From CAYGZL01 sp964354345 (GTDB lineage: Bacteria; Chloroflexota; Anaerolineae; Anaerolineales; UBA4823): DNA of 30,926 nucleotides. The DNA is taken from positions 1-30,926 of the forward strand of contig CAYGZL010000134.1 of the NCBI GenBank assembly GCA_964354345.1, read 5' to 3'. The number at the start of each line of letters is the position of its first letter. The stretch's first letter is position 1. Made by a program: the position numbers and the translations under genes. Below, in pieces: positions 17,146 to 23,681 of this stretch. Under the pieces are notes generated by a model. The model saw only the letters and a list, made by a program, of their open reading frames with translations, did no database searches and was not told the DNA's origin.

Positions 17146-18259
17146 CTTCTCCTCTGATCGGGTTTATCAGCTCTTGCTGCAGAGTTTTATAAAGACGTTT
17201 CTGCAACCAAAATGCCACGTTGACCAGACCAATCATCACCGGCACCTCCACCAGCGGCCCAATCACGGCAGCGAAAGCCGCGCCCGAGCCGATGCCGAAC
17301 ACAGCCACCGCCACCGCAATTGCCAGCTCAAAGTTGTTGCTGGCTGCCGTGAACGACAGGGTGGCTGTCTGCCGGTAATTTGCACCAACCAGTTTTCCCA
17401 TTCCAAAACTTACCAGGAACATCACCACGAAGTAGATCAGCAGCGGGATGGCAATGCGCACCACGTCCAAAGGAAGCTGCACGATAACTTCGCCTTTCAG
17501 GCTGAACATCACCACAATCGTGAAGAGCAGGGCGACCAGCGTCAACGGGCTGATTTTGGGAATGAACTGATTGTGATACCACTCTTTGCCCTTCAGACGG
17601 ATCAGGATAAAGCGCGTCAGGAACCCGGCGATGAACGGGATGCCCAGGTAAATAAACACACTCTTGGCAATCTCGCCGATGGTGATTTGCACCACACTGC
17701 CCGACAAGCCAAACCAGGTGGGTAACACGGTGATGAAAACGTAGGCGTAAACGCTGTAAAACAGCACCTGAAAAATGCTGTTGAATGCCACCAACCCTGC
17801 AGCATATTCCGTGTCGCCATGCGCCAACTCATTCCAAACAATCACCATGGCGATGCAGCGCGCCAGACCGATCATTATCAGCCCGACCATGTACTCCGGA
17901 TACCCGCGCAAGAAGATGATGGCCAGGACAAACATCAGGATCGGGCCAATCACCCAGTTTTGGATGAGTGACAATCCCAAAATTTTCCAGTTGCGAAAGA
18001 CATCCCCCAACTCTTCGTAGTGCACTTTGGCGAGCGGCGGATACATCATTAAGATCAAACCGATGGCAATCGGGATGTTGGTTGTGCCAATCGAAACCTT
18101 TTCGTTGAAAGTCTTTATGGCTTCAGGAAATAAATAGCCGACACCTACCCCGACCGCCATAGCCAGGAAAATCCACAGGGTGAGGTAACGGTCTAGAAAC
18201 GAAAGCTGGCGAACGACGCCCCCCGCTTGAACCACGGCATCAGCTTTGGTGGCAGCCAT
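17111..18259 (-). CDS. ACR3-family arsenite efflux permease
   Basis: A 382-residue inner-membrane protein with about ten helices, the usual length for ACR3. Landmarks: FLDRYLTLWIFLAMAVGVGV, then IAIGLILMMYPPLAKVHYEE, the helix-4 cysteine C135 in GLARCIAMVIVWNELAHGD that is needed for As(OH)3 transport in characterised ACR3 pumps, and the later FTAASNNFELAIAVAVAVFG. It expels arsenite (and sometimes antimonite) using the proton motive force. I start at 18259 (MAATKADAVV), 1 nt after the thioredoxin stop; the longer frame to 18346 would run back into the thioredoxin gene. Its 3' end overlaps the small selenoprotein candidate. The ArsR gene heads the same operon. Confidence 0.93.
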   Translation of the reverse strand: MAATKADAVVQAGGVVRQLSFLDRYLTLWIFLAMAVGVGVGYLFPEAIKTFNEKVSIGTTNIPIAIGLILMMYPPLAKVHYEELGDVFRNWKILGLSLIQNWVIGPILMFVLAIIFLRGYPEYMVGLIMIGLARCIAMVIVWNELAHGDTEYAAGLVAFNSIFQVLFYSVYAYVFITVLPTWFGLSGSVVQITIGEIAKSVFIYLGIPFIAGFLTRFILIRLKGKEWYHNQFIPKISPLTLVALLFTIVVMFSLKGEVIVQLPLDVVRIAIPLLIYFVVMFLVSFGMGKLVGANYRQTATLSFTAASNNFELAIAVAVAVFGIGSGAAFAAVIGPLVEVPVMIGLVNVAFWLQKRLYKTLQQELINPIRGEDEKGSQPGSGR

Positions 18260-18260
18260 A

Positions 18261-18515
18261 TTATGCAGCTTCCATCTCAGCATTGGCCAGCCAGGTGGTG
18301 ACTTCGGCTTCGTTGGGAATTCGACCGGCACACACCAGTTTCTCATTCACAACCAGGCCAGGAGTGCTTAAAATGGGGTATTTTTTGATCTCGGGCCAAT
18401 CGGTCACTTTGATGAATTCAGCCTGTATACCCAGCGTGGCGGCGGCTTTTCGGGCGACGCTCTCGACTTTCTTGCAGTTATCACATCCCGGACCAAGTAC
18501 TTTTATGGTAAGCAT
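18261..18515 (-). CDS. Small redox-active thioredoxin-fold protein (TM0996/MTH895 type)
   Basis: An 84-residue thioredoxin-like protein with the active site C11-D-N-C14 (VLGPGCDNCKKVESVARKA), a cis-proline segment STPGLVVNEKLV and a third cysteine in VCAGRIP. Length and motif match the mini-thioredoxins often found beside ArsR, ACR3 and permease genes. A likely job is delivery of electrons for arsenate or disulfide reduction, or thiol transfer to As(III). The start at 18515 sits 10 nt after the OsmC stop, with AGGAG upstream. It lies one base before the ACR3 start. Confidence 0.92.
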   Translation of the reverse strand: MLTIKVLGPGCDNCKKVESVARKAAATLGIQAEFIKVTDWPEIKKYPILSTPGLVVNEKLVCAGRIPNEAEVTTWLANAEMEAA

Positions 18516-18525
18516 ATTTATTCTC

Positions 18526-18978
18526 CTATGGAATGATCTCTATTTTTGGTTCGATGATGATCTCGGATTTCACCGAGTTCACAACCAGGCTGTATTTCTG
18601 CGCGGATTGTAAGGCGCGGCGAGTGCGTGCTTCGACGATGGCTGGCTTTTCAGTTCCGGCTTCGATACTGATGACCGGCCAGAAGCGCAAATGAGTGAAG
18701 ATCTCGGTGCGGTCCAGTTCGATCAACTTGGTGCCCTCGGCCCGGCAGTCGTAAGAAATCAACTTGAGTTTATAGCGCTCCGTAGCCCAGATGAACATCA
18801 TCATGATGCAGGTGTTAGCTGCCGCCACAAAGGCGTCTTCGGGAGTCAATACTCCGGAGTGCCCTTGAGCGTCGGGCGGGGCAGAAAAATCCATCTCCGG
18901 CCCGTTACCCATGACGACGTGCCCCAGATGACCTCCTTTCCATGCCACAGTCGTGTGATAAGTCGCTGTTTGACTCAT
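18526..18978 (-). CDS. OsmC/Ohr-family protein lacking the usual second cysteine
   Basis: A 150-residue OsmC-fold protein (VLTPEDAFVAAANTCIMMMF carries the first conserved cysteine, C57). In thiol peroxidases of this family a second cysteine follows near residue 120, often as CP; here the segment reads AQKYSLVVNSVKSE, with serine and no cysteine. Another cysteine, C78 (SYDCRAEG), is present. A classical two-cysteine peroxidase mechanism is therefore unlikely, although an external thiol (for example the neighbouring thioredoxin or lipoyl protein) could help. I chose ATG at 18978 because AAGGAG lies about 8 nt upstream, and it overlaps the DGC stop by 4 nt (ATGA). The frame extends to 18999 without support. 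Confidence 0.85.
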   Translation of the reverse strand: MSQTATYHTTVAWKGGHLGHVVMGNGPEMDFSAPPDAQGHSGVLTPEDAFVAAANTCIMMMFIWATERYKLKLISYDCRAEGTKLIELDRTEIFTHLRFWPVISIEAGTEKPAIVEARTRRALQSAQKYSLVVNSVKSEIIIEPKIEIIP

Positions 18979-19751
18979 CGGGCAATCTCCTTGTTCCAAT
19001 AAATTGTGTATTCACCCAGGATAACCTCCCGATAGGCTGGTTCAGCTTCGGCGGGGATTGGATTGTAGATTTTGATTATTTCCATCATTTCACAGATGGT
19101 CGCCTCGCTGGGAGTTTTCCCTGCCTGACTGAACTGCTGAAATATGAGCGGCAGAGCCACCAGGGTTACTTCTTGCCCCGAGCGGCAGCCGATGATCACT
19201 TTTTGGATGGGGATACCTGAGCCACACGAACAGGTGGCCACCACTGTTTCCAAAGTGGCAACCACTGGTTCCAGAATTGCATCCCCAGGATTAACAACGA
19301 TCGTCTCAGGTTCAATGATTGCACCCACCCGCCGATCCCAACGCTTCTCGAGCATCTCATCTACCAGGATCGCCATTTTTTCAGCGGTCAGCTCAACCAA
19401 CTTAAGCCCGGCTGGGTTGAGGCGGCGCTTGCCTTGCGGTTGTGCGAGGTTATTTTCAACGATCAGGTCTCGCACCATCAGACTGGCAGCCGGTTTGCTG
19501 GAATACATTTCAGTGGCACGCGCAGCACAGCGCAGCTCACAGCCATCCACGGCAATCGTTGGATAGAAGCGGGCAAAAGCCCGGTCGCCTTCGCCTCCAG
19601 CCAGAAAGAGCGGCAGGCAAATGGTAACTGTATCGGCCGGGCGAAGCTGTTCGAGTACCTTGAGGGCCGCCAGGCGTGTAACTGTGCCTTCAGCCAGTTC
19701 TTCACCCGAACAAGCCACGATGCCCACTTTTTTCTTCGGCAGGTCAACCAT
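18975..19751 (-). CDS. DGC-domain putative metal-binding protein, long form
   Basis: A 258-residue cytosolic protein. Residues 1-130 form a DGC (PF08859-like) domain: KKVGIVACSGEELAEGTVTR with C14, and FYPTIAVDGCELRCAARATE with D69-G70-C71 and C75. These cysteines are the presumed zinc or thiophilic-metal ligands. A second region (about 175-258) has CSCGSG, a third cysteine in IIGCRSGQEV and no family I can name. Function of DGC proteins is unknown; in this ArsR-ACR3 operon, As(III) or another soft metal(loid) ligand is a reasonable inference. I chose ATG 19751, which overlaps the preceding DGC gene by 8 bp; the longer frame lies inside that gene. It is paralogous to its neighbour. Confidence 0.8.
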   Translation of the reverse strand: MVDLPKKKVGIVACSGEELAEGTVTRLAALKVLEQLRPADTVTICLPLFLAGGEGDRAFARFYPTIAVDGCELRCAARATEMYSSKPAASLMVRDLIVENNLAQPQGKRRLNPAGLKLVELTAEKMAILVDEMLEKRWDRRVGAIIEPETIVVNPGDAILEPVVATLETVVATCSCGSGIPIQKVIIGCRSGQEVTLVALPLIFQQFSQAGKTPSEATICEMMEIIKIYNPIPAEAEPAYREVILGEYTIYWNKEIAR

Positions 19752-20226
19752 GCTGATCTCCCTCGACCTGATTATTATCTCCGCTGCCTGTGGTGATCTG
19801 GCTGCATAAATTGTGGTCACAATTTATAGTGTCCACAATTCCAACAATCTCCTCCGCCAGGGCATGGGCTAATTGTTCTCCAGCCTCATTCAGCATAGAT
19901 ATTCCCTGGGGCTTGAACTGCTTATAGCGACGGTATACCTCCAATACGGCAAAATCCTGGGCGATCACGCCCCCACTTTCACGTACCATCTTGGTGGCAC
20001 ATGCCAGCTTGCAGCCGTCAATCGTGATGGTGGGATTGCCCGCCACCGCGGCGCGCGCGCCTTCATCTCCCAGGACAAGCTTAGAAAGTGCCACCAACTG
20101 TGTCTCTGCGGGTCGCAGGTCTTCGACGACATCGTAGGCGGCTGTGCGGCTGACTGTTCCGTAGGTTTTACCGATGCCACTGCACGGCACAATAACCACT
20201 CTGGTTTTTCGATTCGTTTCGGTCAT
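19744..20226 (-). CDS. DGC-domain putative metal-binding protein, short form
   Basis: A 160-residue paralogue of the following gene. VVIVPCSGIGKTYGTVSRTA holds C15, and PTITIDGCKLACATKMV holds D70-G71-C72 and C76, so the three-cysteine pattern of the DGC domain is complete. A C-terminal CDHNLCSQ adds two more cysteines. No membrane segment. Its ATG overlaps the end of the lipoyl-carrier gene by 4 nt (ATGA). Two different DGC proteins in tandem suggest a heterodimer or a relay between them. Reaction unknown; a metal or sulfur/arsenic ligand role is inference. Confidence 0.8.
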   Translation of the reverse strand: MTETNRKTRVVIVPCSGIGKTYGTVSRTAAYDVVEDLRPAETQLVALSKLVLGDEGARAAVAGNPTITIDGCKLACATKMVRESGGVIAQDFAVLEVYRRYKQFKPQGISMLNEAGEQLAHALAEEIVGIVDTINCDHNLCSQITTGSGDNNQVEGDQHG

Positions 20227-20672
20227 TTCTTATTCACCTCCCGTTCGGCTTCCCCCTTCATCTGGGTAAAGTAAGCCTGGGGGTCCAGCAGCCTGGCCCG
20301 GTCGGTTTCCCAATCGGTTGCTTCGATGACTGCCAACCAGCCAGCCCCATAGGGATCCTGGTTGACGGCTTCGGGAGCCATTTCCATGGCAGGGTTGACT
20401 TCGACAACCTGACCGGCAGTTGGGGAGCCCAGGCTGATGTTGACCTTGATCGTTTCGATCAGCGCTACTTCCTCATCAAAAGCAAGCTGCGTACCGACTG
20501 GTTTGATCTCTGCAAACGCCACATCTCCGCTGCGCTGTTGTTGAAAATCAGAAAGGCCAATCCGGATGCGGTTTCCTTCTACCAGCGCCCAAACACCTGC
20601 GGGAGTGTAGAAGCGATCTGTAGCAACCTTGAAAGTAAATTTATCGACCGTGACTTCAATAAAATTGGGCAT
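20223..20672 (-). CDS. GcvH-like lipoyl carrier protein
   Basis: A 149-residue protein of the glycine-cleavage H fold. NRIRIGLSDFQQQRSGDVAF matches the H-protein hammerhead start, and the lipoyl hairpin reads VALIETIKVNISLGSPTAGQ, with K76 in the position of the lipoylated lysine (normally ESVKA). The rest (AMEMAPEAVNQDPYGAGWLA) fits H protein. It lies in an ArsR operon, not beside GcvP or GcvT, so the likely job is to carry a dithiol in redox or sulfur/arsenic chemistry, as lipoate-binding proteins do in sulfur oxidation. Lipoate dithiols bind As(III) tightly. Start at ATG 20672, 8 nt after the arsR stop; the longer frame overlaps arsR. Confidence 0.85.
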   Translation of the reverse strand: MPNFIEVTVDKFTFKVATDRFYTPAGVWALVEGNRIRIGLSDFQQQRSGDVAFAEIKPVGTQLAFDEEVALIETIKVNISLGSPTAGQVVEVNPAMEMAPEAVNQDPYGAGWLAVIEATDWETDRARLLDPQAYFTQMKGEAEREVNKK

Positions 20673-20680
20673 GGGTTTCT

Positions 20681-21061
20681 CTATTTTGAGAGGGTGATTT
20701 GCTTTATCGGCTGTAGGACTTCGCTGTCCTTTTGACAATGTGGGCACGGGCAGGAGGCTGGAGGTGTGGAGATGGAAGGAGAGACGGACTCGCCCAACAT
20801 TTGCCGAACCACCTTTAGAACGGCGTAGATCTCAGGTTGAGTGATCCGATAGAAAATATTCCAACCGTCCCGGTGATCCTCCACCAGATTGGCTTCTCGC
20901 AAGACCATGAGATGTTGCGATATATAGGCCTGGCGATAGCCGAGTGTGGCCTCCAGGTGGCAGACGCATTGCTCCCCATCCTTCAAAGTATCCAGGATCG
21001 CCAGCCGCACCGGATGCATCAGTGCTTTGAATAATTTGGCTTGTGAATCGTATGCTGACAT
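20681..21061 (-). CDS. arsR: ArsR/SmtB-family repressor with As(III)-type cysteine site
   Basis: A 126-residue winged-helix repressor. The sensor site C32-V-C34 (GEQCVCHLEATLG) matches the ELCVCDL As(III) motif of ArsR proteins. The recognition helix region is YRQAYISQHLMVLREANLVE, and the wing RDGWNIFYRI. A C-terminal extension adds CPCPHC (C104, C106, C109), which could supply another thiolate. It should bind the palindrome upstream and leave on binding As(III), Sb(III) or a similar thiophile. I start at ATG 21061 (MSAYDSQ) because the operator and promoter lie directly upstream, and an upstream in-frame start at 21130 would place the coding region across them. It is the first gene of the nine-gene operon. 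Confidence 0.92.
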   Translation of the reverse strand: MSAYDSQAKLFKALMHPVRLAILDTLKDGEQCVCHLEATLGYRQAYISQHLMVLREANLVEDHRDGWNIFYRITQPEIYAVLKVVRQMLGESVSPSISTPPASCPCPHCQKDSEVLQPIKQITLSK

Positions 21062-21081
21062 AGGTAAGTTCCTGCCAATCA

Positions 21082-21099
21082 TATTCAATATGTTGAATA
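21082..21099 (-). promoter_or_regulatory. ArsR operator: TATTCAA-tatg-TTGAATA
   Basis: A perfect inverted repeat with 7-bp arms and a 4-nt centre. It starts 2 nt downstream of the -10 box and covers the predicted transcription start, 20 nt before the arsR ATG. TTCAA/TTGAA arms are typical of ArsR/SmtB sites. Confidence 0.8.
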
Positions 21100-21101
21100 A
21101 G

Positions 21102-21130
21102 ATTATAGACAACCCGGGAGGGATTGTCAA
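21102..21130 (-). promoter_or_regulatory. Consensus sigma70 promoter for the ars-type operon
   Basis: On the minus strand TTGACA (21125-21130), a 17-nt spacer and TATAAT (21102-21107): both boxes are perfect consensus. A strong promoter held off by the adjacent operator is the expected design. Confidence 0.85.
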
Positions 21131-21175
21131 GAGGCAGGAACTTTGCCGAATGACGAGGGGTAAGGGATCGCTTGA

Positions 21176-21574
21176 TTACTTTACCTCCACGGTCACCTTA
21201 TAAGTCTTTTCGGGGGACGTGTCTTTCTCCCAGGGGTGTATGTAATCCAGATGCAGGATCGTCTGACCTTTGGTGGCAGCGTCGAACTTCAGAACGATCT
21301 TGCCGGGTGAGCTGAGATCGGTGCTGGCGGGAGTGACTTCGGTTTCGCCCATTTGCTTGAGTAGATCTGGATTTTGGAGGGCAGGCACCCAATTGAACCC
21401 GGTGGTGATATTGCCATTCAGCGTAACTACGAGGGTATCCCCGGATTTCAGCGTGATAGTTTTCCCTGCATCCTGATCAACGATTGTGACCGGTGTACTC
21501 GCGGCAGGTTGGCAGGCACTGAGTATTCCCGCCAGCAGGACAAGAAACATCAGGTTAAAAATTGTGGTTTTCAT
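21176..21574 (-). CDS. Chagasin-family (I42) cysteine protease inhibitor lipoprotein
   Basis: A 132-residue protein with a signal peptide and lipobox L-S-A-C21 (LVLLAGILSACQPA), so it is likely a lipid-anchored extracytoplasmic protein. The inhibitor loops are visible: L2 as TLNGNITTGFNWV (consensus NPTTGY/FxW) and L6 as YIHPWEKD (consensus RPW). The middle L4 loop is less clear. Such proteins inhibit papain-like (C1) cysteine peptidases. A C25 peptidase pseudogene lies 6 kb away, but I42 inhibitors normally target C1 enzymes. AAGGAAA precedes ATG. It lies 45 bp upstream of the ars promoter on the same strand. Confidence 0.88.
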   Translation of the reverse strand: MKTTIFNLMFLVLLAGILSACQPAASTPVTIVDQDAGKTITLKSGDTLVVTLNGNITTGFNWVPALQNPDLLKQMGETEVTPASTDLSSPGKIVLKFDAATKGQTILHLDYIHPWEKDTSPEKTYKVTVEVK

Positions 21575-21603
21575 GGTTTATTATTTCCTTTATCTTTCTA
21601 CTC

Positions 21604-21657
21604 TTTTTTTTATAAAAAACGAAGTCGTTCAGTGGAATAAGTTCCCAATGAACGACT
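21604..21657 (-). terminator. Intrinsic terminator-like hairpin upstream of the inhibitor gene
   Basis: AGTCGTTCA (21623-21631) and TGAACGACT (21649-21657) are perfect 9-bp arms with a second GGAA/TTCC pairing inside. On the minus strand a T-run (TTTTTTATAAAA) follows. It could end minus-strand transcripts from the methyltransferase gene before the chagasin gene. Confidence 0.55.
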
Positions 21658-21835
21658 CGACCAGCCGGGTGGTGGAAAACAACGCCAAATGGATCGTTAG
21701 TAGAGGCTTATAGGTTTATACTCAGCTTCAGGTGATCCAGCCAACCGGAACAGGCAGTCCCGATATGTCGCCCCCGCCGGTTGGTAGTACGGCGCATTCG
21801 AAAACATTCAAGTCAGCCTCTTATTAGAGGAATAG

Positions 21836-22600
21836 CTACGCGTTCTTCCTCGCCTGGAGATGCGCATACCCGTCCCCGATTCCTTCTTCCTCGATCGCCA
21901 GCCCTGCCTGAGCGAACCAGAGGCGCACCTGCGCCAGGGAGGGGTGGTAGTGGTAGACGGATCGGTCGAGCCTTTCGCCAAGGATCTCCTTCAGATCCAG
22001 CGCCTCCAGCGCCATAGCCTGTGCATAGACTTCGTCGAGCTCGTCGGTGACCTCGCCAAAAACAACCGGCAGCCCCATCGCTTTGGCCCGTTCATAGGCC
22101 TCACGACACTCGCCCAACTCCGCCGCATCAACCGTGACATAGAACATCCCCCCCGGCTTGAGCGCCTTTTGGAAGCGGGCCAGGATCCCAGGCCAATCTT
22201 CCGGGCAGATGTGCTCCATTGCGTCCATGCAGATCACCCCGTCAAATTCCTCCAGAAAATCCATCTCCTGCAAGCCTATCTTCATATAGCGCAGCCCAGG
22301 GAAGCGCTCCTGGGGGAAGACCTCCCGCGCCCGGACCAGCATGTTGCCGGACTGGTCAATGCCAAGCACACGATGGCCTGCTTCGAGCAGCCTCCCATCA
22401 TAGCGCCCGGCTCCGCAGGCTGCATCGAGCAGGACGCTCTGCGCGCCTAACCGCCCGAGGAACTTCTCGATAAACTGCTGGTGCGCCGCATCGGGGTACA
22501 GCCCGAACTTTACCCAATAGGCGGGCGCGATATGGTCGTACAGCGCCTCGGATTGGGCGCGCATCTTTTTCAGCCATACAGCTCGTTCCAATGCTGTCAC
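21836..22600 (-). CDS. Class I SAM-dependent methyltransferase
   Basis: A 254-residue enzyme with a Rossmann methyltransferase core. Motif I is LLDAACGAGRYDGRLL (D59 to G65), motif II is VLGIDQSGNMLVRA, and motif IV/V read FDGVICMDAMEHI and ALKPGGMFYVTVD. The N-terminus (LYDHIAPAYWVKFGLYPD) and C-terminal SVYHYHPSLAQVRLWFAQAG suggest a small-molecule methyltransferase. The substrate is not evident. The start is GTG at 22600; the ribosome site is weak (AAGG 11 nt upstream), so an internal start is possible. A divergent EamA transporter gene lies 136 bp away. Confidence 0.85.
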   Translation of the reverse strand: MTALERAVWLKKMRAQSEALYDHIAPAYWVKFGLYPDAAHQQFIEKFLGRLGAQSVLLDAACGAGRYDGRLLEAGHRVLGIDQSGNMLVRAREVFPQERFPGLRYMKIGLQEMDFLEEFDGVICMDAMEHICPEDWPGILARFQKALKPGGMFYVTVDAAELGECREAYERAKAMGLPVVFGEVTDELDEVYAQAMALEALDLKEILGERLDRSVYHYHPSLAQVRLWFAQAGLAIEEEGIGDGYAHLQARKNA

Positions 22601-22736
22601 CTCACTGGAAACCTTGATCGAGGATAAGTATACTACCGGCAGAGCGGAAACCTCACCTCCCAGATGCCCAGGCTAATAGTGCAATCCTTTCGATGCCGTC
22701 TTTAATCAGGGAACCTATGATATAACTTGACATCAA

Positions 22737-23636
22737 ATGGAACAACAAAAACAAATAGTGGGGCATCTCACCGCTCTTTTTACCATCTTCCTTTGGGGTA
22801 TTACCTTTATTTCCACCAAGATGTTACTGGTTTCCTTTACACCGGTCGAGATCATGTTTTACCGGCTGATCCTGGCGATGCTGGCGTTGTTCGTCGTCTG
22901 TCCGCCGCGCCTGTCCTGGGGCAAGCTGGACTGCCATGCGCTGCGAGATGAGTGGAAAATCATGGCGGCTGGCCTGTGCGGTGTGACCTTATTTTTCCTG
23001 TACCAGAATATCGCCCTGTCGTACACCCTGGCAGCCAATGTCAGCGTGCTGATCTCGGTGGCGCCGCTGTTCACCGCGCTGGTCAGCCGCGCCATTCTGA
23101 ACGAAAAGCTTAAAACCAACTTCTTCCTCGGTTTCACCCTGGCCATGGCAGGCATCATCTTGATCGCTTTTAACGGCAGCCTCGTATTAAAACTAAATCC
23201 CCTAGGCGACCTGCTCTCGATCCTGGCGGCGCTGGTATGGGCGTTCTACAGTGTGTTGATTAAGAAAATCAGTGCGCAGCAAAGCACGCTGCTCACGATA
23301 ACGCGCAAGGTGTTTTCCTACGGGCTTCTATTCCTTCTGCCAGTTCTACCGCTGTTCGAGTTCCGCCTGGGGTTAGAACGCCTGGTCGTGCTGCCAAATT
23401 TGTTGAATCTGCTCTTCCTGGGCCTGGGGGCTTCGGCGGTATGTTATATCACCTGGAACTATGCGGTCCATCTTTTAGGGACGGTGAAGACCAGCGTGTA
23501 TATTTACATGGTTCCGGTCATCACGATGATCGCATCGGCGCTGACGCTGCATGAGACCATCACGCTGGTATCCGGAATTGGGATCGCGCTGATCTTGACC
23601 GGGATGGCGCTGTCGGAGAGAGTAAAAACGGGCTAA
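22737..23636 (+). CDS. EamA/DMT-family transporter
   Basis: A 299-residue inner-membrane protein with ten helices arranged as two EamA repeats of about 140 residues. Landmarks are TIFLWGITFISTKMLL in helix 1, NIALSYTLAANVSVLISVAP, FLGFTLAMAGIILIAF, the second-repeat SILAALVWAFYSVLIKK, and LGTVKTSVYIYMVPVITMI. Such proteins export metabolites such as amino acids or nucleotides; the substrate cannot be told. No Shine-Dalgarno site lies before ATG, while TATGAT and TATAAC lie 10-20 nt upstream, so the mRNA may be leaderless. It converges on the GH127-like gene. Confidence 0.92.
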   Translation: MEQQKQIVGHLTALFTIFLWGITFISTKMLLVSFTPVEIMFYRLILAMLALFVVCPPRLSWGKLDCHALRDEWKIMAAGLCGVTLFFLYQNIALSYTLAANVSVLISVAPLFTALVSRAILNEKLKTNFFLGFTLAMAGIILIAFNGSLVLKLNPLGDLLSILAALVWAFYSVLIKKISAQQSTLLTITRKVFSYGLLFLLPVLPLFEFRLGLERLVVLPNLLNLLFLGLGASAVCYITWNYAVHLLGTVKTSVYIYMVPVITMIASALTLHETITLVSGIGIALILTGMALSERVKTG

Positions 23637-23681
23637 AGTAATCACATTGCATCTGGATTCATCGGGTCTGAGGCGCAACCG

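Noticed and set aside
21741..21784. Inverted repeat CCAACCGG/CCGGTTGG with a 28-nt spacer
   Set aside because: Long spacer, short arms, no T-run or gene link; may be chance.
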